Assembly: GCA_017507805.1 (NCBI GenBank)
Contig: JAFWAC010000024.1
Coordinates: 96,146-160,145 of the forward strand
Length of the DNA: 64,000 nt
Direction of reading: 5' to 3'
From: Clostridia bacterium
GTDB lineage: Bacteria; Bacillota; Clostridia; Oscillospirales; Acutalibacteraceae
In this document: positions 9,176 to 18,500 of the stretch, piece by piece
Layout of the letters: each line of letters starts with the position of its first letter
How positions within the stretch are numbered: position 1 is the stretch's first letter
The notes under the pieces: model-generated
The model's input: only the letters and a program-made list of their open reading frames with translations
Databases searched by the model: none
Told to the model about the DNA's origin: nothing
Program-made: the position numbers and the translations under genes

Positions 9176-10086
9176 GATTATCAGGTTCAGGCAAAAAAAT
9201 AATTTCCCTCGAAAGACGGAAAATAAGGGCGGCTTACCTTTTTATATTGCCTCTTATAATCGGTATTGCGTTTTTCTTTGTTCCTAATATGGTAAAAAGC
9301 TTTTGGTTTTCTCTGAATGAAATCAATATTTTGGGCGGCGGTAACGGGTATTCACTCACCTTTAAGGGAATAGTAAGCTATCATAAAGCACTTTTCGAGG
9401 ATTCCCACTTCGTGAGATATGCAGTTGAGTCGCTTGGTAAGATAATCGTAAGAGTACCCACGATTTTGATTTTTTCACTTTTTATAGCCTCTATATTAAA
9501 TCAAAAATTCAGAGGGCGCATAGTTGCAAGAACGGTGTTTTTTGTACCTGTAATTCTTGCGACAGGTATAGTTGGACTTCTAAACAGTTGGGATCTTTCT
9601 TATTATATGGGATCGGATGCAATGTCCGATGCCATAGGCGGCTCCCAATTTGCCCTTAGCGAATTTCTTGCTTCTCTTGATTTTAATGAAACCCTTATGG
9701 AGGTTGTAACCTCCGCCGCAAGCGGAATATCATCCATAGTGAATGCATCGGGATTGCAGATTTTCATATTCCTTGCGGCATTCCAAGAGGTGCCCGAAGC
9801 GCTGTTTGAGGCGGCTTATGTTGAAGGCTGCACAGGCTGGGAGGTTTTTTGGAAAATAACATTTCCGATGGTCTCGCCTCAACTTGCGGTAAATGCGGTT
9901 TACACCGTTGTAGATTCCTTTACCCAATCAAACGATACACTTTTTACTTATATAGAGGAATTGGCTTTTTCACAAAATCAGTATTCGACAGCTATGGCAA
10001 TGTATATCATTTACCTCACAGGGCTTGGACTTATTATGGCGGTTGTGGCAACAGCCCTTGCACGCATGATAAAGAACGGGAGGTAG
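9172..10086 (+). CDS. Sugar ABC transporter permease
   Basis: Inner-membrane subunit of a second ABC importer in this operon, 304 residues. The first transmembrane segment reads LFILPLIIGIAFFFVP. The EAA loop reads FEAAYVEGCTGWEVFWKITF, close to EVEGATGWESFWKIT in the paralogue at 59722. Both proteins have an unusual extracytoplasmic insertion of about 50 residues in the middle (here near 140-185). TTG start within a TTGA overlap with the preceding stop, backed by GAGGAGGGGG at 9155-9164. It pairs with the permease at 10090. The binding protein is probably the lipoprotein encoded at 10996. Confidence 0.92.
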   Translation: MRLSGSGKKIISLERRKIRAAYLFILPLIIGIAFFFVPNMVKSFWFSLNEINILGGGNGYSLTFKGIVSYHKALFEDSHFVRYAVESLGKIIVRVPTILIFSLFIASILNQKFRGRIVARTVFFVPVILATGIVGLLNSWDLSYYMGSDAMSDAIGGSQFALSEFLASLDFNETLMEVVTSAASGISSIVNASGLQIFIFLAAFQEVPEALFEAAYVEGCTGWEVFWKITFPMVSPQLAVNAVYTVVDSFTQSNDTLFTYIEELAFSQNQYSTAMAMYIIYLTGLGLIMAVVATALARMIKNGR

Positions 10087-10089
10087 ACT

Positions 10090-10974
10090 ATGAGCAAATT
10101 AAATAAAAGACATTTACTTTCCGGACTTTATTCGGTTTTTCGTTTCGTTCTGATATTCGGTCTGTGTTATCTTATATTAAAGCCCTTTGTCATTCAGTTT
10201 TTGGGCGCTTGTATGTCGGTGGAGGATTTGAACGACATTACTGTTGAAAAAATACCTAAGCATTTCAGTAGCTTTCATTGGGAAAAAGCGATAGCTATGC
10301 TTGATATACCGGTGTCCGGAACAATAACCCTCACGATTTCCTTTTTTTCGGCATTGATTCAGGTGATGGTTTGCGCACTTATCGGGTACGGAATTGCCAG
10401 ATTTGAGTTTCCCGGCAAAAAGCTTATAACAGTTTTTGTTATAATAATTATGCTTGTTCCGCCGCAGGTATATCATATACCGCAATACCTGCAATTCAGA
10501 TATTTCGGATTGCTTGGTATTGATGTCAATCTGATAGATTCGGCGTGGCCGTTACTTGTTTTATCTACTGTTGGCTTGGGGTTAAAGCAGGGACTTTATA
10601 TCTATCTTGCACGCTCCTTCTTTTTGGGATTGCCAAACGATTTGGAAAATGCGGCTTATATAGACGGTGCCTCAATCCCTAAAACCTTTTTCTTTGTAAT
10701 ACTTCCTAATGCCCGAACGGTGCTTATGACTATTTTTCTGTTTTCCTTTTGTTGGCATTGGACCGATACCTCTTTCACATCGGTTTATTTTTCGAAGGCA
10801 ACCACGCTTGCAAGTATGGTTTTGCAGGGTAATACAGGCGTGAAGGAGACCCTCAGCAGTGTGATGGTTCAGCGAGCCGCTGTACTGCTGATAGTTGTAC
10901 CTCTTTTGGTACTGTTTATGTTTTTTCAGAAATTTTTGGTACAGAGCATTTCACGCAGTGGTCTTGCCAATTAA
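10090..10974 (+). CDS. Carbohydrate ABC transporter permease
   Basis: Partner membrane subunit of the second importer, 294 residues, six hydrophobic segments. The EAA loop reads ENAAYIDGASIPKTFFFVIL. Upstream of it lies the motif VPPQVYHIPQYLQFRYFGL, matching VPPQTILPSKLLNFQFF in the paralogue at 60648. ATG start three bases after the previous stop with GGGAGG upstream. It acts with the permease at 9172 and presumably the binding lipoprotein at 10996. ATPase not encoded nearby. Confidence 0.92.
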   Translation: MSKLNKRHLLSGLYSVFRFVLIFGLCYLILKPFVIQFLGACMSVEDLNDITVEKIPKHFSSFHWEKAIAMLDIPVSGTITLTISFFSALIQVMVCALIGYGIARFEFPGKKLITVFVIIIMLVPPQVYHIPQYLQFRYFGLLGIDVNLIDSAWPLLVLSTVGLGLKQGLYIYLARSFFLGLPNDLENAAYIDGASIPKTFFFVILPNARTVLMTIFLFSFCWHWTDTSFTSVYFSKATTLASMVLQGNTGVKETLSSVMVQRAAVLLIVVPLLVLFMFFQKFLVQSISRSGLAN

Positions 10975-10995
10975 TAAAAAACGGAGGTTTTATTT

Positions 10996-12423
10996 ATGTA
11001 CAAGTATTTAAAAACGGGCATTTGTTTTTTGCTGGCGCTTGCAATGGTGCTGACGGTTGTCGGTTGCGGTGACAGTAAAGAAAATAATGAGGAAACAGTG
11101 TATGAAAAGGTAGAGCCTTACACAAATGACGAGGTTGTTGATATGAAGGGATATGAATTTACTATCGTTTCTCCCTTCATTTTCCCCGACCCCGAGGATG
11201 CCCTCACGGTTGCAGAAGCTCAGTTTCACGCACGCTGTGCAGAGATAGAGGATGAGTATAACTGTAAAATCAAAATCGTTACTCATAAAACCGATACAGC
11301 ATCTATTGCGGCAACAATGCTTGCAGGCGATAAGCTTGGTGATATAGTACAGTTTGATATGGCAGACCTTTATCAGGCGATTGGTAGCGGATATCTGCGC
11401 CCTCTTAACACCATTAAGGGTATTGATGCGGCTGATAGCCGTTGGGAGCAGGGCTATACAAAAATGGCATATTATAAGGGTGATCCATACGGACTTTATT
11501 TTTACCGTCCGCAAGAGCTCCGTTATTGTATACTTTACAATAAGTCGCTTTTAAAGCAGTACGGTATAAACGAGGATCTTAATCAGCTTGTGCGTGACGG
11601 TAAATGGACCTTTGAAAAGCTGAGAGAGCTTGCAATCACCTGCACTAAGGATACAAACGGTGATGGTGAACCCGATACCTACGGACTTATGAGCAGTACA
11701 CCTGAAGCACTTGCTACAAACTTTATGACGGCAAACGGCAGTGCGGTTGCTAAAATAATTAACGGAAAGGTTACAGAAACAACCAACGAGCCTGCTGCGG
11801 CAAATGCTTTAGAGTTTTTATATAACCTTGTAAATATAGATAAGGTTATGTATGTTCCCGAACAGTGGAAAACCAAAAAGACCTATTATGCCGGCGGTGT
11901 TGGCTATAAGGAACTTAATGCCCTCTTTACTGACGGTAAGATTGCATTCAATTTAGCTGAAGCGTGGATGGCAAATCAGGTTGTTAAGCCCAACGCTACA
12001 AAGATTTCCTACGGTCTGCTTCCGTTCCCAAAGGGTCCTGATGCTGATGCGTATTATACCCCTGCAAACTTTGCACTTGTTTTTGCTGTTACCAAGAATA
12101 ACAAAGATATCGATAAGATAGTTCCGATTATCAATGCTTTGGGAATTACTGCTGAAGGCTATGAGGGTGAGGATTGGATTAACGATGCCATAGAGGTTGA
12201 CTATCTGCAATCCGGTGACAGTGAAAGTGTTGAGATGTATAAAAAAAGCTATGAAAACTCTACCTTTGATATAGGAATGAGTATTCAAAGTGTGTGGTCG
12301 GAATTTTCGGAGGTTGTTGCAATGGCGCCTATTTTCTGGGGACAGGGAACACCTGCTTCTCAGCTTGAGGCATTCAACGGTACCGCGCAAAAGGCGTTGG
12401 ATAACCTTTTTGGTAAGCAATAA
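10996..12423 (+). CDS. Extracellular solute-binding lipoprotein (family 1)
   Basis: Lipid-anchored sugar-binding component of an ABC importer, 475 residues, typical family length. The signal peptide ends in a lipobox (VVGC, cysteine near residue 24). Family features include YEFTIVSPF near the mature N-terminus, GDIVQFDMADL, YILYNKSLLKQYGI-like lobe-crossing segments and a late GKIAFNLAEAW stretch. ATG start with ACGGAGG upstream. It follows the permease pair at 9172/10090 by 21 bases and is the last gene of this operon. An 11-bp stem-loop follows at 12440. Substrate unknown; the starch-type enzymes downstream suggest an alpha-glucan oligosaccharide. Confidence 0.9.
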   Translation: MYKYLKTGICFLLALAMVLTVVGCGDSKENNEETVYEKVEPYTNDEVVDMKGYEFTIVSPFIFPDPEDALTVAEAQFHARCAEIEDEYNCKIKIVTHKTDTASIAATMLAGDKLGDIVQFDMADLYQAIGSGYLRPLNTIKGIDAADSRWEQGYTKMAYYKGDPYGLYFYRPQELRYCILYNKSLLKQYGINEDLNQLVRDGKWTFEKLRELAITCTKDTNGDGEPDTYGLMSSTPEALATNFMTANGSAVAKIINGKVTETTNEPAAANALEFLYNLVNIDKVMYVPEQWKTKKTYYAGGVGYKELNALFTDGKIAFNLAEAWMANQVVKPNATKISYGLLPFPKGPDADAYYTPANFALVFAVTKNNKDIDKIVPIINALGITAEGYEGEDWINDAIEVDYLQSGDSESVEMYKKSYENSTFDIGMSIQSVWSEFSEVVAMAPIFWGQGTPASQLEAFNGTAQKALDNLFGKQ

Positions 12424-12439
12424 CAGCACCGATTTAATC

Positions 12440-12487
12440 GAGTTTGATATGCAACGCTGAAAATTAGCAATTAGCAATATCAAACTC
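12440..12487 (+). terminator. Stem-loop after operon 1, possible weak terminator
   Basis: Perfect 11-bp inverted repeat, GAGTTTGATAT at 12440-12450 and ATATCAAACTC at 12477-12487, with a 26-base loop containing AATTAGC twice. No run of T follows directly, so Rho-independent termination is uncertain. A 16-bp AT palindrome follows at 12501-12516. The next promoter begins at 12530. Confidence 0.4.
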
Positions 12488-12529
12488 AAATTACAACACG
12501 ATTTTTTATAAAAAATGTCAATAAAAATC

Positions 12530-12558
12530 TTGACTTTAGAATGAAAATGAGCTATAAT
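12530..12558 (+). promoter_or_regulatory. Sigma-A promoter for the dockerin/GH13 operon
   Basis: TTGACT at 12530-12535, a 17-base spacer, then a perfect TATAAT at 12553-12558. Transcription should start near 12565, giving a leader of about 115 bases before the gene at 12681. No other promoter of this quality is visible before 31593. Confidence 0.8.
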
Positions 12559-12564
12559 ATCTGT

Positions 12565-12680
12565 GTTGTAATAGCCAAAAATAATAGCACCTCCCTTCGG
12601 GCGGTGTTATTATAGGGTTGTTAAACCGATTTAACAGCCGTTAAATAGCGAAATTTTAAATATTTATAGGAGATGATCAA
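12565..12680 (+). promoter_or_regulatory. Structured 5' leader with a strong hairpin and competing stems
   Basis: About 16 bases after the expected transcription start lies a long hairpin. Arm 12581-12595 pairs with 12599-12613 around a TTC loop, with one mismatch and one G-T pair. No T-run follows, so it is not a classical terminator. Further on, TGTTAAA (12619-12625) can pair with TTTAACA (12630-12636). TTTAAC (12630-12635) can instead pair with GTTAAA (12640-12645). These two stems exclude each other. The ribosome site GGAGATG follows at 12669-12675. It could stabilise the mRNA or control entry into the operon; it matches no riboswitch class I know. Confidence 0.45.
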
Positions 12681-15461
12681 ATGAAAACCTTTTCCCTGAA
12701 AAAAATTATCGCATTTCTTCTTTCTTTGGCAGTTTTGATGTCGGTAATGATTTTGCCGACCGGTGTTTTCACATCTGCCGAAACCTCCGCAACACCCACC
12801 TTTGATGCAAATAAGCACGCAAGCTATCCGATTAATGTTACAAAAGGCGGCGCGGCTTACAACTATGACGGCAACATAACAGAGAGCTCTGCAAACGGTA
12901 ATGTGGAGTATGTGCTTTCAACAGTTTTGCCAACCCTTGACATTCAAGGCGATAAAGAGTTTTACTTGCAGGCGAGTCTCACTGTTGATACCGTTAATGC
13001 TTTTTGGCAAACACCGATCTTCTATCTCCGTTCCTATGAGGGCGAACGCTACGGTATATCTCTGCGTACAGACGGTGTGTACCTGCTTAACCAAGCCACT
13101 AACGGAATAGGTGAGAATTACAAGGCTGATTTTACAGTAGAGCAGGGCAAAACCTATGAATTGGTTATCCTCTCGACCCCGACCACCGCTACAGTCTGGA
13201 TTGACGGTACAGAAATCGTAACCTACGAGCTTCCCGAAGCTTATGTTCAGAATGCCGATAAGGATAATGAGTATACTGCTGATTATACTTATATGAATAT
13301 TGACACATCGGTTAAGTTTATGCAATCAGATGCAACCGTTTCTGACATAGTTATCTATAATGCTGATGTTAAACCGATTTACAACAGCAAGGAAAACACC
13401 TGCCTTAGTGATAATATGAATATAAATATTACTGACGGTGCCACTGCGCCTTATACAGGCAACGATATAACCGGAAGCGGGTTAAGCAGCTTTGACCGTT
13501 ATTGGTTATCTCCCGCACCTGCAGCCGGCAGTGACATATATTTTTCTGCTGACGTATATTCTGAAAATGTAAATCAATTCTGGGCAGCAGCGGCTTTCTA
13601 TCTGACACCGTATTTGAATATATCCCTGCGCGGTGATGATTTATTTATTTTCGGCCCTGGTTCTAACGGTAATAGCGATACCTTGGAACGTACATATAAT
13701 CTTTATGGGAAAACACTTGTAACCCGTCAGCCGGGCAAATCATATAACATTGCTGTTGCTGTAAAGGATATGTGTATTTCTGTTTGGGTAGACGGTATCA
13801 AATACATTGATTCCTATAATTGTGAAGCCCAGCTATCCGGCGGATATAATCTGAGTGTTCGTCTTAATTACGGTTCTTCCGAAACAGACGCAACAGACTT
13901 TAAGGTCAGCAACCTTAAAATTTGGAATGATGCAGAGCCTTGCCCCGTATATGACCCTGAGACTCAAACCTCTTATACAGAGGATCTTGCTGATATGAAG
14001 CGCGGAACAGAGGCTTATACATATAATGGCACGATAACTGAGGATAACGCAAAGGGACAAATTAAATATTATTTTGATACCCCCGTTTCTCAGGTTTACA
14101 GCTCATCAGTTTATTATTACAGCGCAACCGTTCGTATGGATAAGATAACCAATGAGTGGGCAGGACCTATTCTTTACCTTCGCGGTGATGGTACCAAGGA
14201 ATACGGTGTAACCTTGCAAAAACGCGGAGCCTTGGTGATGAATAAGGAAACTAACGGTGTTAATAGTGCCGAAGGCGATCATTACCAAAACAGTAATTTC
14301 AAGCTTGCCGCTGAAAAGGATTATGTTCTAACCGTTAAATCGGCAGGCGATAGGTTCTCCCTTTGGGTTGACGGAAAGGCTGTATTCACAGACTATGTTT
14401 TGCCTGATGAGTATAAGAATCTGCCTGCAAATCCACGACTAACCTTTGTTATGGGCAGCACTGAAGGAGATAACGAGGTAACCGTTAAGGATATTGAGCT
14501 TTGGAATAACGAGAGTCCGGTATACTATGATTTCAATTTGCATACCGAGGAAGACGGCTCCACTCAATATGACGGCACACCGATTGTAAAGACCTCAACA
14601 AGTGGTAAATATGATATGATCTATCTTACCGGAAGCGCTATTAAGCGTAACACACCTTTCTATATGGATGTTGATGTTAAGCTTACAGAAACCAATGCAG
14701 ATTGGTCGGGTGTAAGAATTATTCCGCGTGAGGGTAAGCCTGTGGATACCGGCATATACGGCAGTATACAGGTAATGTTCCGCGAAACAGGCTTATATGT
14801 ATTCGGTGTTCAGTCAGCCGGTGACGTTAACATTGCTTATACACAGCAAGTAAAGCTTGCGGTTGGCAGAAAATATCATATAGGAATTTATTCCACGGTA
14901 GACTCAATAACAGTTTGGGTTGATGATATCAAGGCGATTGATAATGCACCCCTCAAAACGGATGCATTTGACTTTACAAATATCCCTGTAAATCCGCGTT
15001 TAAAATATTTCCCCGGCAACGAAGACGGTAATCTTGTGAGTGAGCTTACAAACATTTCACTTATGACAGCTGCTGATTGGGTTAATATTTCGACACCGGA
15101 TGAAATGGTTTACGATATGATTAAGGCTTTGCCTAACAGAGAGGAAGTAACACTTGAGCATGCAGAAATGATAACTGATGCCAGAAATGCTTATGAGGCT
15201 CTCTCCGAGCAAGAAAAGACACTTGTTACAAATTATAGCCGTCTTATCCATGCTGAGGATGGACTTAAATATGCGTCACTTACAGCAGGTGATGTTAATT
15301 TTGACGGCATTCTTGATATATGTGATATGGTAATCGTTCAGAGAGAGATCGAGGGAATAGCTTTCCTTGACGGTGATGCATACTTCGCCGGTGACTACGA
15401 TTGGGACGGAGCTATTGAGGAGGATGACCTTGAAGCCATAAGGTTGGCTATATTGGGTTAA
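12681..15461 (+). CDS. Secreted protein with four lectin-like modules and a C-terminal dockerin
   Basis: Exported protein of 926 residues without a recognisable catalytic domain. A signal peptide covers residues 1-33. Four modules of about 190 residues follow (roughly 35-235, 240-425, 430-625, 630-820). Each has the LamG/concanavalin-like signature of a WAxPxFYLR-type strand and a late SVWVDGxxxF strand. A helical linker (about 820-866) leads into a type I-like dockerin (867-926). Its two calcium loops read DVNFDGILDICD and DYDWDGAIEEDD. It probably plugs carbohydrate-binding modules into a cohesin scaffold. ATG start, 6 bases after GGAGATG. It is first gene after the promoter at 12530 and shares modules with the proteins at 15502-26241. 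Confidence 0.85.
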   Translation: MKTFSLKKIIAFLLSLAVLMSVMILPTGVFTSAETSATPTFDANKHASYPINVTKGGAAYNYDGNITESSANGNVEYVLSTVLPTLDIQGDKEFYLQASLTVDTVNAFWQTPIFYLRSYEGERYGISLRTDGVYLLNQATNGIGENYKADFTVEQGKTYELVILSTPTTATVWIDGTEIVTYELPEAYVQNADKDNEYTADYTYMNIDTSVKFMQSDATVSDIVIYNADVKPIYNSKENTCLSDNMNINITDGATAPYTGNDITGSGLSSFDRYWLSPAPAAGSDIYFSADVYSENVNQFWAAAAFYLTPYLNISLRGDDLFIFGPGSNGNSDTLERTYNLYGKTLVTRQPGKSYNIAVAVKDMCISVWVDGIKYIDSYNCEAQLSGGYNLSVRLNYGSSETDATDFKVSNLKIWNDAEPCPVYDPETQTSYTEDLADMKRGTEAYTYNGTITEDNAKGQIKYYFDTPVSQVYSSSVYYYSATVRMDKITNEWAGPILYLRGDGTKEYGVTLQKRGALVMNKETNGVNSAEGDHYQNSNFKLAAEKDYVLTVKSAGDRFSLWVDGKAVFTDYVLPDEYKNLPANPRLTFVMGSTEGDNEVTVKDIELWNNESPVYYDFNLHTEEDGSTQYDGTPIVKTSTSGKYDMIYLTGSAIKRNTPFYMDVDVKLTETNADWSGVRIIPREGKPVDTGIYGSIQVMFRETGLYVFGVQSAGDVNIAYTQQVKLAVGRKYHIGIYSTVDSITVWVDDIKAIDNAPLKTDAFDFTNIPVNPRLKYFPGNEDGNLVSELTNISLMTAADWVNISTPDEMVYDMIKALPNREEVTLEHAEMITDARNAYEALSEQEKTLVTNYSRLIHAEDGLKYASLTAGDVNFDGILDICDMVIVQREIEGIAFLDGDAYFAGDYDWDGAIEEDDLEAIRLAILG

Positions 15462-15501
15462 TACCAGATATAAATTCAAAATACAATTCGGGGTGAACCG
15501 A

Positions 15502-18500
15502 TTGAGAAAACTATTAAAAAGGATAGCGATATTTATGATTTCCGGTGCCATTCTTTCGTCATCATACATTTCGGCAGATACGGATAACACCCCGGTTGTG
15601 TTGAATTCGGAAACACAATTTGAAATATTTCACGACCAAGGTCCGGGGTATATTTCAAATATTGAACCGCGCGCAAACGAAGCTGTAACCCTCAGCTTGC
15701 GCGCGGATAAGGGAATAATAACCAAGGCGTATATACAGTATACCGAGGACGGTAGTACCTGGAAAAGCGTTAATATGAATCGCAAGACTTATGACCAAAC
15801 CGGTTATTATGAGTTTTGGCAGGGCACCGTTCCCGCAACCGACAAAAAGTATTATTATCGCTTCTATTCCCAGAGCAGTGAGGGAAGCTTTTATTACGGC
15901 CCTAACGGAATGAGCGAAAGTGCACCGCTTTGTGAAAATTGTTTTCTTATAATTCCGGGCCTTTCCACTCCCGATTGGGCAAAGGGTATTTTGTGGTACT
16001 CCATTCTGCCTGACGCATTTTTTAACGGTGACATTCTTAATGATAAAACCAATAGCTCGGGCGACAGAACTATACCTTGGGGGGCTTCAGTTCAAGGCTT
16101 GCGCGAATATTACGGCGGAGATATTTCAGGTGTTGTTTCTAAAATTGACTACCTGAAAGAGCTTGGGGTAGACGCGGTTTATCTCAATCCGATGTGGACG
16201 AGTAATTCCAATGCAGGCTATGGTCCGAATAACGATTTTGAGACCTCTCCGAATTACGGTAATGAGCAGGATCTGGTGAAGCTTAGCGAAGCACTCCACG
16301 ATAACGGCTTTAAGATAATGCTTGATGCGGTTTTTTCGTATTCGCAGATGAACAGTATATATACAAACCGTTACGGTTATCAGCCGTTGACGGGAGCTAT
16401 GCAGTCCCAAAGCTCACCCTATTATGAGATGTTCAATTTTATAAGCTGGCCTAATTCCTATACGGAAAAATGGGGCGGTATTGAAATTAACCTTGGCAAT
16501 TCACTTGCACAGTCCCTTTTCTGGCAAGCCGACAACTCTGTTTTAAAGCGCTACCTTAAAGCACCGTATAACATAGACGGTTGGCGTCTTGATGCAGTAA
16601 GCTCTTATGCCGGTACAGATGTAACCATAACCGAGCTTGGTGCCGATATAAGAAAAAATGTAAAAGCAGTAAATTCGGACGCACTCCTTGTTGCTGAGGA
16701 TTTTATGCAAAGTGAAATTATGTCCGGAAATTGGGACGCCACTTGGAATAATTTTTTCCTTCATTCTGAAAGACTTTGGTTTGAGGGCGGTCAGTATGAC
16801 CAATCCTGGCTCAGGGACCGACTTAATATTATCTCGAAAATCCCGCGCACAATCGGACTTTGTATGTATAATCACTACGATTCGCATGATGCGGTAAGAT
16901 TGGCTTCTGACAACGAGGAACAAAAGCATCTTCTGCGCGGAGTTTATCTTATGCTTATGACCTACATCGGATCTCCCTGTATTTATTATGGTGATGAGGT
17001 CGGTGTAGAAAATGACAGCGATATTTCAAAATCTCAACCGAGAAACAGCTTTAATTGGAATACAGGCGAATGGGATTATGATATTTATTATATTCACCGC
17101 GCGTTAAGCGACCTGCGCAAGGAATACACTGCGTTAAAGGACGGCGTTTTTAAAATCGGTCTTACCGATGATGAAAACAAGCTTACTGTTTACGGTCGTT
17201 GGGACGATAACGGTTCAGTGGTGACAATGCTTAATCAGTGTGATTTTTCACAGACCGTAGCGCTTAATCTGAAGCAGTATAATATAAAGGACGGAACGGT
17301 TGTAACCGATTATCTCACGGGGCAAGCCTATACTGTAAGCAATGGCTTTGCAACTGTTAATATACCGGCAGGCGGCAGTATTTTGGTTACCGGAAAAGCC
17401 GGAAGCTACCGTGACAGCTTTAACCTGACCGGGGAGCTTGATATTATAAAAACCGGTGAGGACAGTTATTTAATTTCTACCGATTATGATGTGGATGAAA
17501 TCAAAAGTGCTAATGCCGCGCTGACACCGCTTTACGGTTGCGGATACATTGAAGCTGATATGAGTTATTCTGACGGTGCTGTCCTTTTGCTTAGGGACGG
17601 ATTGGACGGAAAACAGCTTACAGCCGTAATGAAAAACGGTAAGCTCTCGGTTTACGGTAATGAAAACACTGCTTTATGTTCAGTTAATATTCCCGCAAGC
17701 GCAAAGGTAAGATTGGGAATGACTGCGGAGGGGCTTGCGGCAGTATTTGTGGGCACATCAGGAGAAAACGGGATGTCCTATCACGCCCTTGCAGGATGTG
17801 TTATTCCTTTTGAAAACACTAAGCCTTATGCAGGAATTTCGGCAGTTAAAGGCACCGCTTCGATTACGGGTGTTAGGGTTGGCAAAAACGGGACACCGTT
17901 GTATGATAGCTTTGAGGGAAATCACCTCGGCGCGCTTTTGTCCGATTATTCGGTTGAGCCTTGCAATTATACCGTTGAAAACGGTATTCTCAATATAAAA
18001 GCAGGCGATTTTGAGACATTGCTTTTAAGTGAGGAAAAATCCTCTGATTACACCTTTAAAGCTGCACTTAATGATGTGACTTCAGGCTTTGCAGGCGTAG
18101 TGAGCTATTGTGACCGACAAAATGCGGTAATTCTGGTACGGGATACCCGCAACGGCGACCGTCTTTGTTTTGGTATTTATAAAAACGGTAAAATCATCGA
18201 GATTGAAACAATTTCGGGCGATTTTTCGGATGGTGTTGTTTTACAGTTGCAGAAGGTGGGCACAGCCTATTCTGCTTCGTATATACATAACGGTCAAAGC
18301 TATAGCTTTGCGGAACAGATAACGGCTAATATGAGTGTTTCGAGGGCAGGCATTATTTGTTCTGCCGCCGGCAGTACCTCATTTGATTATGTAAGCTTTG
18401 GTAACAGCATTTCAGACGGCTCCTCTGTGAATACCCCAATGACAGTCTTGGAAAATGTTATTCCTGATATGGATGCTGTAACAGAGGATTTTGTCACCGA

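Noticed and set aside
12581-12613. Strong hairpin as a terminator of operon 1
   Set aside because: It lies downstream of a consensus promoter and has no T-run, so I treat it as part of the leader of the next operon.
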